Source: Sphingomonadaceae bacterium 3R27C6 (GTDB taxonomy: Bacteria; Pseudomonadota; Alphaproteobacteria; Sphingomonadales; Sphingomonadaceae). Taken from it: a stretch of 64,000 bases of DNA. Below the pieces are notes generated by a model. The model made no database searches, was not told the origin of the DNA, and saw only the letters and a list, made by a program, of their open reading frames with translations. The DNA is taken from contig SCNS01000002.1 in NCBI GenBank assembly GCA_005503215.1, positions 310,001 to 374,000 of the forward strand, given 5' to 3'. Shown here one piece after another: positions 1 through 7,800 of the stretch; within the stretch, counting starts at the first letter, position 1, and every line of letters begins with the position of its first letter. The translations under genes were made by a program, and so were the position numbers.

Positions 1-1
1 T

Positions 2-1195
2 TTCTATCGCTTTCATTTCCAGCTCCAGATCCCGCATCCTTGGGGGCGCTGGCTCGCAGGGCTGTGCGCGATGGCGATGCTGGCGGCGATCATTTCGGGC
101 GTCATCACGCACAAGCGCATCTTCGTCGATTTCTTCACGCTGCGGTGGAGCAAGGGGCAGCGCAGCTGGCTTGATGCGCATAATGTATCGGCGGTGATCG
201 CCCTGCCCTTCCACGCGATGATCACCTACACCGGCCTCATCACGCTGGTGGCGATGTATATGCCGTGGCCGATCCAGGCGAATTACAAGGACCCGGCGAC
301 CTTTGAGACCGCCGTCTTCGGCGCCGAGCCCGACGCCGAGGTAACGGGGCGCCCCGCCGCGCTGACGCCCGTCGCGCCGCTCATCGCCAAGGCATCCGAA
401 GAATGGGGCGGCGGCCGGCCCGCGACGATGGTTGTCCGCAATCCGAATGACGCGACGGCCACCATCACCCTGTTCCAGAGCGCGAAGGATCGGCTCAACG
501 CGCGCGGCGGATCGATCGTCTTTTCGGGCGTCGACGGGCGGCGGCTGTCGGCATCCCCCCCTCCCGGCCCGGCTGCCGAGACGAGCGGAGTCATGCTCGG
601 CCTGCACATGGGCAGCTTCGCCGGTCCCGTGCTGCGCTGGACCTATTTCCTGCTCGGCCTCGCGGGTACGGCGATGGTCGGCACGGGCCTCATGCTCTGG
701 ACGGTGAAGCGCAAGCGTCCGGGCGCGGAACCCCTTTTCGGAATCCGATTGGCCGAGCGGCTGAACGTTGGCGCCATCGCCTGTCTTCCCGCGGGCATGG
801 CGGCGTTCCTCCTCGCCAACCGCCTGCTGCCGGCGACGCTGCCGGCGCGCGGGGACATCGAGGTCAGCATCATGTTCTGGACCTGGTTCGGGCTCGCGGC
901 GCTGGCGTGTGTGCGGCCGATCCGCCGCGCCTGGACCGAGACGCTCGCGATTGCAGCGGTTGCGTTCCTTGCGCTGCCGCTGGTCAACGCGCTCACGACC
1001 GATCGGGGATTTGTCCGATCGTTCGCGAACGGCGACTGGTTGTTCGTCGCGTTCGATCTCGCGATGCTTGCGACGGGCGCGTTGCTTGGCTTCGGCGCCT
1101 GGCGAACAGCGCAAATATCGTCGCGCCCGGTCCGGAAATCCCGCCCGGCGGTGCGTCCCGCCAAACCGTTGCGCGAGGCCGTCGATGCGCCTTGA
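2..1195 (+). CDS. PepSY-associated TM-helix membrane protein (5' truncated)
   Basis: The reading frame is open from the window's second base, so the true start lies upstream; what remains is about 397 residues. It is a multi-pass inner-membrane protein with a hydrophobic helix near the start (AAIISGVITHKRI), a second helix at about 65-85, a soluble periplasmic-type stretch, and at least five more helices from about residue 200. The segment VDFFTLR followed by WLDAHN is typical of the PepSY_TM (PiuB-like) family, whose members often sit beside TonB-dependent siderophore receptors. The last 11 bases overlap the next gene, a DUF3325 protein, a pairing commonly seen in iron-uptake clusters. The role in iron uptake is inference from family and neighbour; no receptor is inside the window. 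Confidence 0.8.
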   Translation, partial: FYRFHFQLQIPHPWGRWLAGLCAMAMLAAIISGVITHKRIFVDFFTLRWSKGQRSWLDAHNVSAVIALPFHAMITYTGLITLVAMYMPWPIQANYKDPATFETAVFGAEPDAEVTGRPAALTPVAPLIAKASEEWGGGRPATMVVRNPNDATATITLFQSAKDRLNARGGSIVFSGVDGRRLSASPPPGPAAETSGVMLGLHMGSFAGPVLRWTYFLLGLAGTAMVGTGLMLWTVKRKRPGAEPLFGIRLAERLNVGAIACLPAGMAAFLLANRLLPATLPARGDIEVSIMFWTWFGLAALACVRPIRRAWTETLAIAAVAFLALPLVNALTTDRGFVRSFANGDWLFVAFDLAMLATGALLGFGAWRTAQISSRPVRKSRPAVRPAKPLREAVDAP

Positions 1196-1508
1196 GCCGG
1201 TTCTTCTCTCTTACGCGTCTCTGGCGTGCCTTGCGTTGAGCACCCATCGGCTGCGCCGCGACGCCGCGTTCGAGCGTCTGCCGACGGTCGCCACCTTGCG
1301 CGCGTCCGCTGTAGTGCTGCTCGTTCTCGCGGCGTGGCGCGCGGTCCATGACTTCGGCCCTTATCAAGGACCCGTCGCCTTCATCGGCATGGTCTCGATC
1401 GCCGGGCTGCCGCTCGTGCTGCTGCTTTCACGCTGGCCTAAAGGCGCGCTGGTCACGGGGCCCGCAACGGCGGCGGTGGGGCTTGGCATGTTGATACCCC
1501 TCGGCTGA
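1185..1508 (+). CDS. DUF3325 family small membrane protein
   Basis: 107 residues, starting at an ATG inside the end of the PepSY gene (11-base overlap), which suggests translational coupling. Three or four hydrophobic segments are visible: the N-terminal PVLLSYASLACLAL, the central SAVVLLVLAAWRAV, GPVAFIGMVSIAGLPLVLLL, and the C-terminal stretch. Size, helix layout and position after a PepSY_TM gene match DUF3325 proteins, which have no established biochemical role but recur in siderophore-uptake operons. The longer frame that begins far upstream is only the shadow of the preceding gene. Confidence 0.65.
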   Translation: MRLEPVLLSYASLACLALSTHRLRRDAAFERLPTVATLRASAVVLLVLAAWRAVHDFGPYQGPVAFIGMVSIAGLPLVLLLSRWPKGALVTGPATAAVGLGMLIPLG

Positions 1509-1511
1509 CGC

Positions 1512-2159
1512 TTACCAGCGCAGGAAACGGGGCAGGATCAGACGGCCGGCGATCGCCGAGAAGGGCACCGCCGACGCATGCCAGAGCGTGATGTGGACAA
1601 GGTCGTCGCTCGAGCACAGCAGCGCGATGATCGTTGCCCCGGCCGCGCCCGCCGCAATCCCGATCACCCAGCCCGCGCGCGTCGGCGACGTCGGCGCGCT
1701 CGCCCTCAGCCAGAGGAACAGCGCCGCCCCGACGCCCAGCCCTGAAATCACGCCTTGCGCGAGGCAATGAATGTCGAAGCCGCGCCGCGCGGTTTCGGCG
1801 GGGCCATGCGTTTCGCCGAAGAACACGAACAGCGCCGCGAGCGGCAACGCCAGCAGCGCGCCGACCGCCCAGCGCCAGCCGCCATAATCGCGCCCGACGC
1901 CGGGCAGCCCCATGCGCAGCGCGCTCCATGTGGCGGCGACACCGGCGGCGGCGAGCAGCCAGAAGGCGAGCATCGAAAGGGGCGGCATTACGCCCGTGCC
2001 GAGATCGTGTCGCCTCCCGAACAGCCCGACCAGCAAAGCGCCGACGCCCAGCCATCCGGCCGCGACCCACAGCGATCCGCGCACGACGCGCCGTGGGCGC
2101 ACGGGTTTCAAGTCGCTTGCCAAGCCGTCGATCAGATCGTCGATCGATGCGTCCTTCAT
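1512..2159 (-). CDS. nrsF: NrsF-family (DUF1109) anti-sigma factor
   Basis: About 215 residues with six predicted membrane helices, the layout of the NrsF/DUF1109 family. In Caulobacter, NrsF holds the ECF factor SigF at the membrane and releases it on oxidative or heavy-metal stress. I chose the ATG that opens MKDASIDDLIDGL, one base after the sigma-factor stop codon; an alternative ATG 15 bases upstream would overlap the sigma gene. The gene lies directly downstream of the ECF sigma gene in the same operon. Sensory cysteines described for some NrsF proteins would correspond to the Cys in DIHCLAQG and LLCSSDD; this is inference. Confidence 0.8.
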   Translation of the reverse strand: MKDASIDDLIDGLASDLKPVRPRRVVRGSLWVAAGWLGVGALLVGLFGRRHDLGTGVMPPLSMLAFWLLAAAGVAATWSALRMGLPGVGRDYGGWRWAVGALLALPLAALFVFFGETHGPAETARRGFDIHCLAQGVISGLGVGAALFLWLRASAPTSPTRAGWVIGIAAGAAGATIIALLCSSDDLVHITLWHASAVPFSAIAGRLILPRFLRW

Positions 2160-2160
2160 C

Positions 2161-2682
2161 TCATTCACTCTCAATCAGTTCGGCGAGCTTTTTGAGCCCC
2201 CGATGGATATTCACTTTGACGAGCGATTCGCTCTGTCCCGAAATCTGCGATGCCTCTGCGATCGAGGCGCCCTCAATCTTCACCAGCGTGATCGCCTGCG
2301 CCTGCCCCGGCGGCAGCAGCGTCAGCAGATGATCGATGCTGAGTTTTGCGTGCACCGCCTCGTCCTCGGCGCCGACGGCGGCATCATTGTCGCCCAGCTC
2401 GGCCTCGTTGCGTTGGCGGCGCAGCATGTCGATCCAGCGATAGCGCGCGATCGCCGCAAGCCATGGCAGGAAGGCGCGCCTGCTGTCCCATGTCGCAAGC
2501 TTGCGGTGCATCGACACCAAAGTTTCCTGCACCAGATCGTCGATATGGTGCGGCGCGATACGCCGCGCGAAATAGCGCGTGAGCCATTTGCGGCAATCAC
2601 CGAGCAGCGCGCGATAGGCCGCACGATCCCCGCGCTGCGATGCCGCCATCAGGCGCGCCAGCGAAGGTTCGTCGATGCTCAA
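2161..2682 (-). CDS. sigF: ECF RNA polymerase sigma factor, SigF-like
   Basis: 173 residues with region 2 (residues about 24-95: DDLVQETLVSMHRKLATWD, then FLPWLAAIARYRWIDMLRR) and region 4 (about 120-170: LTLLPPGQAQAITLVKIEG, then a helix-turn-helix ending SLVKVNIHRGLKKL). It would direct core polymerase to a small stress regulon. It is followed at once by an NrsF-type membrane anti-sigma gene, as in the Caulobacter SigF/NrsF pair. A GTAACC-N16-CGAA element 45 bases upstream of the start fits autoregulation. The gene is divergent from galE, with 174 bases between them. Confidence 0.88.
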   Translation of the reverse strand: MSIDEPSLARLMAASQRGDRAAYRALLGDCRKWLTRYFARRIAPHHIDDLVQETLVSMHRKLATWDSRRAFLPWLAAIARYRWIDMLRRQRNEAELGDNDAAVGAEDEAVHAKLSIDHLLTLLPPGQAQAITLVKIEGASIAEASQISGQSESLVKVNIHRGLKKLAELIESE

Positions 2683-2726
2683 TTGGCGGATCCTGACAAA
2701 AGCGAATGACGGCGTTTGAAGACCTG

Positions 2727-2752
2727 TTCGCCGATATCGCAGCGAAGGTTAC
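2727..2752 (-). promoter_or_regulatory. Probable SigF/ECF-type promoter of the sigma factor operon
   Basis: Reading the minus strand, GTAACC (2752-2747) is followed by exactly 16 bases and CGAA (2730-2727), then 44 bases to the ATG of the ECF sigma gene. GTAACC-N16-CGAA is the motif I recall for Caulobacter SigF-dependent promoters. The match in sequence, spacing and position supports an autoregulated operon. No transcript data are available to me. Confidence 0.65.
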
Positions 2753-2856
2753 ACGAAAACCGGCGAATGGCCGGCGGACAATGATTTGGCAGGATGTCGC
2801 GGATAGAATAGGTCCACCCGCGACGGTCGCTGCGCGCACATGGAGATGATCGAGCA

Positions 2857-3873
2857 ATGAATATTCTACTGACGGGCGGTGCGGGTTATATCGGCAGCCA
2901 CGTCGCAGCACCGCTCGTGGCGGCGGGTCATCATGTGGTGTGCTTCGACAATCTGTCGAACAGCGACCCGTCGGTTATGACGCGGCTGGAAGCGATCACC
3001 GGCGCCGCCGTTCCGCTCGTCCAAGGTGATATCCGCGACGGCGATGCGCTGCGCGAAGTCTTGCGCGACCATGCGATCGAGGCCGTCATCCATTTCGCCG
3101 GGCTGAAGGCGGTCGGGGAATCGGTCGCCGAGCCGATGAAATATTACGACAATAATGTCCGCGGCACATTGTCGCTGCTCGAAGCGATGGCCGATTGCCG
3201 CGCGAAGACGCTCGTCTTCTCGTCGAGCGCCACCGTCTATGGCCAGCCCCAATATCTGCCGCTCGACGAGAATCACCCGACCTCGGCGACGAACCCCTAT
3301 GGCCGCACCAAGCTGATGATCGAGGAAATGCTGGCCGACGTCGCCGCCGCCGATCCCGAATGGCGGATCGCGATCCTGCGCTATTTCAACCCGGTCGGCG
3401 CGCACGACAGCGGGCTGATCGGCGAAAATCCGAACGGCATTCCCAACAATCTGATGCCCTTTGTCAGCCGCGTCGCCGCCGGGCGGCTGAACGAGCTGTC
3501 GGTGTTCGGCAATGATTATGACACGCCCGACGGCACCGGGGTGCGCGACTATATCCATGTCGTCGACCTCGCCGACGGCCATGTCGCGGCGCTGGCCGCA
3601 ATCGCGCAGGCCGACCAGCCGCTGTCGATATGGAACCTTGGCACCGGCCAGGGTTATTCGGTGCTCGACATGGTCGAGGCGTTCGAGCGCGTGAACGGCG
3701 TCCGCATCCCCTATCGCATCGCGCCGCGCCGCGACGGCGATGTCGCGAGCTGCTTCGCCAGCCCCGATCGCGCCGCGCGCGAGCTGGGCTGGACGGCGAA
3801 CCGCGACCTCGACGCCATGTGTTCGTCGAGCTGGAATTTCGAGCGCACCCTCGCCGGGCGAAACGCCGACTAG
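2857..3873 (+). CDS. galE: UDP-glucose 4-epimerase
   Basis: 338 residues, the normal GalE length. It interconverts UDP-glucose and UDP-galactose in the cytoplasm. The NAD-binding Rossmann motif GGAGYIG is at 7-13, the catalytic serine region FSSSATVYG at 121-129, and the Tyr-xxx-Lys pair at Y148/K152 (NPYGRTK). The substrate-loop asparagine and the FNPVGAH segment of true GalE enzymes are present. An ATG preceded by GGAG gives the start. The 3' end overlaps the convergent GDT1 gene by four bases through a shared CTAG. It probably supplies UDP-Gal to the polysaccharide locus further along. Confidence 0.93.
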   Translation: MNILLTGGAGYIGSHVAAPLVAAGHHVVCFDNLSNSDPSVMTRLEAITGAAVPLVQGDIRDGDALREVLRDHAIEAVIHFAGLKAVGESVAEPMKYYDNNVRGTLSLLEAMADCRAKTLVFSSSATVYGQPQYLPLDENHPTSATNPYGRTKLMIEEMLADVAAADPEWRIAILRYFNPVGAHDSGLIGENPNGIPNNLMPFVSRVAAGRLNELSVFGNDYDTPDGTGVRDYIHVVDLADGHVAALAAIAQADQPLSIWNLGTGQGYSVLDMVEAFERVNGVRIPYRIAPRRDGDVASCFASPDRAARELGWTANRDLDAMCSSSWNFERTLAGRNAD

Positions 3874-4442
3874 CCGAGCCAGCCCGCGGTCTGCACCAGC
3901 ACCCACAGGCCGATCACGAGGAATAGCCCCGCAGCAACCTTGCGAACCTTCGCGAGATCGACGCGCTTGAGCAGTTCGTGGCCGAGGAAGATCGCGGGCA
4001 CGTTGGCTATCATCATGCCGAGTGTAGTGCCCGCGGTGACGGCGACGATGTCGTGATATTGCGCGCCGAGCGCGATCGTCGCGACCTGTGTCTTGTCGCC
4101 CATCTCGACGAGGAAGAAGGCGACGAGCGTCGTCAGGAACGCCCCGAACCGCGGCTTTGGCGCGTCATCGTCCTCGAACTTGTCGGGGATCAGCGTCCAC
4201 GCCGCCATCGCGATAAACGACAGGCCGATGGCATAGCGGAAGATCGGGCTGTCGAGAAACGCCGCCGCCGACGCGCCGAGCAGCGCCGCGAGCGCATGGT
4301 TCGCGAGCGTCGCGACCAAAATGCCGAGGATGATTGGCACCGGGCGACTGAACCGCGTCGCGAGCAGGATCGCGAGCAGCTGCGTCTTGTCGCCGACTTC
4401 GGCGAGCGCAACGATGGCGGTCGAGGTGAACAGGGCTTCCAT
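3870..4442 (-). CDS. TMEM165/GDT1 family manganese/calcium exporter
   Basis: 190 residues with six predicted membrane helices and two copies of the family signature E-x-G-D-K-T-Q, one in the first helix (EVGDKTQ, about 14-20) and one in the fourth (EMGDKTQ). Two inverted three-helix repeats carrying this motif define the UPF0016/TMEM165/GDT1 family; bacterial members such as MneA of Vibrio export manganese. I take the ATG opening MEALFTST because the upstream extension is a structured leader with the conserved elements of a yybP-ykoY manganese riboswitch. The stop codon overlaps the galE stop on the other strand. Confidence 0.9.
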   Translation of the reverse strand: MEALFTSTAIVALAEVGDKTQLLAILLATRFSRPVPIILGILVATLANHALAALLGASAAAFLDSPIFRYAIGLSFIAMAAWTLIPDKFEDDDAPKPRFGAFLTTLVAFFLVEMGDKTQVATIALGAQYHDIVAVTAGTTLGMMIANVPAIFLGHELLKRVDLAKVRKVAAGLFLVIGLWVLVQTAGWLG

Positions 4443-4517
4443 GGGGTACTCCGGGGCCGAGCGGCTGCGCGATTCCAATAGACATCGAACCCGCCGCCCG
4501 GCCCGGACGAAGGTCGA

Positions 4518-4635
4518 TGCCATTGGTCTCGCCCAAGCGGTCTCCCGCTTCCACCGCACCACGACCTCTCGGCCGAGTATGTTGACACGGTGGCCCGTCG
4601 CGAACGACGGCTGGCTACTCCCCAGATGACGGAGG
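4518..4635 (-). ncRNA. yybP-ykoY manganese riboswitch
   Basis: On the minus strand the leader of the GDT1 gene shows the conserved blocks of the yybP-ykoY class in order: CUGGGGAGUAGCC (4625-4613), GUCAACAUACUCGG (about 4587-4573), and GGGCGAGACCAAUGG (about 4534-4520), joined by GC-rich helices. This class binds Mn2+ and commonly controls TMEM165/GDT1 and MntP exporters. A candidate expression platform follows: CCAAU (4526-4522) and CAUCGA (4519-4514) at the aptamer's 3' edge can pair with AUUGG (4479-4475) and UCGAUG (4488-4483). The GGGGAGUAGC block is also the last codons and stop of the upstream lipoprotein gene. Confidence 0.85.
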
Positions 4636-4836
4636 CGCGTTAGACGGCTTGGCCACGGGTTGCAAGTCTTCCGATGCGGCCGCGGCGGCGGCGTCGGATT
4701 TCGCGATGTCGGCATCCATCGCCTTCGCGCGCGCCTCGATCTCTTTCGCGGCCTTGTCGTAGCGTTCCTCGAAACGCGGTTCGTCCTTGCACGCCGCGAG
4801 CAGCAGCAGCGGGACGAGCAGGACGGCGGCGCGCAT
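4615..4836 (-). CDS. small lipoprotein downstream of tamB
   Basis: 73 residues. The N-terminus MRAAVLLVPLLLLAAC is a lipoprotein signal peptide with a lipobox ending at Cys16. The rest is charged and helix-prone (EERYDKAAKEIEARAKAMD), then Ala-rich, ending PPSSGE. I do not recognise a family. Its ATG overlaps the tamB stop by one base (TGATG), so it is probably translationally coupled to tamB and may assist the TAM machinery. The final codons GGG-GAG-TAG coincide with the first conserved block of the downstream riboswitch. Confidence 0.7.
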   Translation of the reverse strand: MRAAVLLVPLLLLAACKDEPRFEERYDKAAKEIEARAKAMDADIAKSDAAAAAASEDLQPVAKPSNAPPSSGE

Positions 4837-7800
4837 CAATAATCCTTGCGGTAACGGATGCTGAGGTTCGATCCGCCCGATCCGCCCGCCTGGCTGAGCA
4901 GCGACAGCGCCGGGGTCAGGCTGATTTCGAGCTGCGTCGCCGTATAGCCGCGCGCGTCGGTGATCACCTCCAGATAAATATCCTTGGTGATATATTGCCC
5001 GGCCGCCAGCGCCGCGCCGCGCCCGACCGTATCGTCGGGACCGAGCACGCGCAGCCGGTCGATTCCCGTCGCCGACTGAAGCGAGCCGAGCGGGCTCAAT
5101 CCGCCGCCGCTGCCGCTGAGCGTGTTGAGCGACGAGGCGAGTTGCACCGCCTGCAGCGGCGACAGCGTGGTGATCGAATCGCCGAACAGGATGCGCGAGA
5201 CGATTTCGTCCTGCGGTAGCCCCGGAACGCTCGAGAAGGCGATCTGCGGGTTGCTCGCGCGGCCCGTCACGCTGATGCTCACCGTCACCGTCTCGATCGT
5301 ATCGCTCGCGAGCAGGCGGATCGCGGGATCGAAGGCTTCGCCCGTCGGGAAGGTTACCCGACCCTCCTGAAGCTCGAACGAGCGCCCCGCAAAGCCGAGC
5401 GTGCCGCGGACCAGCTCGATTTCGCCCGTGACGCGCGGATCCTGCGTCGTGCCGCGCAGAACGACATCGGCTTTCCACTCGGATTCGAGCCCCATGCCGC
5501 TGACATAGATTTCGTCGGGCGCCTTCAGCGCGATGTCGAGACGGATGAGGTCGAACAGGCTGCCGCCGACCGCTTGGAGCCCGTCGCCGCTGATCCGCTG
5601 GCGACCCGCGGGCGGCTTGCGCCGCACCCCGGTGAGCACCGGAACCTGCGCGGCGCCCTCGCGGATGATGCGATAGCGCGTTTCGGGCAAGCGCAGGCTG
5701 CCCGACAGGAGCGCGGTCTGCCCCGCGACCTTTTCGAGCGTCAGATTACCCGTCGCGCGCGCGGCGATATTCTCGCTCTTGGCGAGGCGCGCATTGTCGA
5801 GCGTCGCCGAGATATTCATCGGATAGCCGTCGGCCGAGGCGAGACTGATAAAGCCCTTGGCCTGGACGGTGCCGTCGCCCGCGGTTGCGGTGAGCTGTTC
5901 GATCTCCAGCCGGTTGCCGGTGAAGCGGCCGTTCACTACCATATTGGTCAGCCGCGTGCCATAGGTCTGGTTTTCATAGACCATGTCCTTGCCGCGAACG
6001 ACGCCCTGCAGGCACGGATCGGACACGCTGCAGCTAAAATCGGCGGCGACCGCGACCGGACCAGAGACATGCTGCGTCGCCGGACCAAAGAAGGAGTAGA
6101 GCGTGTCGGCGGGACCATTGTAGCGAATGCCGCCACCGAGCGGCGCCGCCATCAGCCGTTCGGTCCAAGTGCCTGCGCCAGCGCCGAGCGGGCGCAGCGA
6201 AGCCTGCAGGCGTCCGATGACGCTGCCGCGCTTGCGCATCACCGCGCGCGCCTCGCCGCCGTCGGCCAGCAATTTGCCGGCGAAATTGACGTCGACCGGC
6301 TGGCTGACCGACGCCGCGGTGGTGCGGGTGAAGTCGGTGATCGTCAGCCGCGCGTCGGCGCGCGGAAAGCTGTCCGAATTGGCTTGCTCGAAATCGAGGC
6401 TGCCCGTCGCTCGGCCGCCGAGCCCCATGTCGGGATAGACTGCGTTGAGGATCGCCATGTTGACGCGTTCGAGCCGACTCTGGAGCATGATGCCGTCGCC
6501 GAAGCGCCCGGCGATCCGCGCGCGGCTGCCGCGGCCGAGGCTGATATTGGTCGGCAAAAGTTCGTAGCCGTCGGCGCCGGGAATGATGCGCGCGGGCGTC
6601 ACCGTGCGGAAATTGATGCCCGTCGCGCGCCCCTGCACGGCGGCGCGCCAGAGTTTGGGCTGGAGATCGGCGTTGGCGGCGATGCGGAACGGCACACCGC
6701 TCGTGCCCTCGACCAATGCCTGCGCCTTGCCGCTGCCGCCCCGATAGTCGATCTTCACGCGCCCGACCGCGATGTCATAGTCGCGGATCTGCGTGTCGGC
6801 GACCTGGATATCGGCGACGATATGCGGCGTGTCGTAGAGCGTCACGTCGGCATCGACGATCGCCGAACCGACCGCGAGTTTCGCCGCGCCGGGGAGCACG
6901 ACGTCATTGGCGCGGACATTGATCGCGGCGGCCTGATATTGCCCCGCGGCGGTCAGGCGGACGAGACCGCCGAGCCCCTGCCCCGACGCGTTGAGCTGGC
7001 CCACGAACGGCCCCGCGTCGCTCTTCACCAGTCGCCCGTTGAACCCAATTCCCGACAGGTCGCCGCGCTCGACATCGATCGTGAGCGGTCCCGACGCGGT
7101 AAGCAGCACGACGTCGGCCGACAGCGGGCCATAATCGGTGTCGCCGGTCGCCGCGAGGCGATAACCGTTTTTCGCGCCGTTGATCTTTGCCACCAGATTG
7201 GCGAGCCCGATCCCGAGTCCCGGACGCGCGGCGGTTACGACCGCCCGCGGGTTGGTGATCGTCCCGGCAAGCTGGACCCCGACGGGACCATAGTCAGTCG
7301 AATTCGCCCGCGCGGTCAGCCGGATCTGCCCATTGGGCGCATAGCTCCCCTGTCCGCCGGTGACCCGCAGCCGCGGCGCCGACATGCGCAGATTGGCGAA
7401 GCGGATCATGCCGTCGGTGCCATAGCGCACGTCGCTCGACGCGGTCGCATTGCCGCCGAGGAAATCGCGCACGCCCGAGTTGAACAGCTTGGTAGACCGC
7501 GCGCGGACGCGGCCGACGATCTCGAACCCGCCGCGCGGCGCGGTCTTCAGATCGGCGTCGGTGTCGATGTCGAAGATGCCGACGCTTTCGATGCGATAAT
7601 CGTTGATCCGCCCGTCGATCGCGCCGGTGTAGAAGCCCTTGTTGAGATCGGCGATGATGATCGCCTTCGCATCGATGCGCGGCGAGCGCAGGCGCAGATT
7701 GTCGCTGAGGATGCGGCCATTGCTGTACGCAAGGTCTCCGTCGAGCCGTACCTGCACGAGCGTGCCCCCCGCGACGGTATCGAGCCCGCGAATGCGCGCG

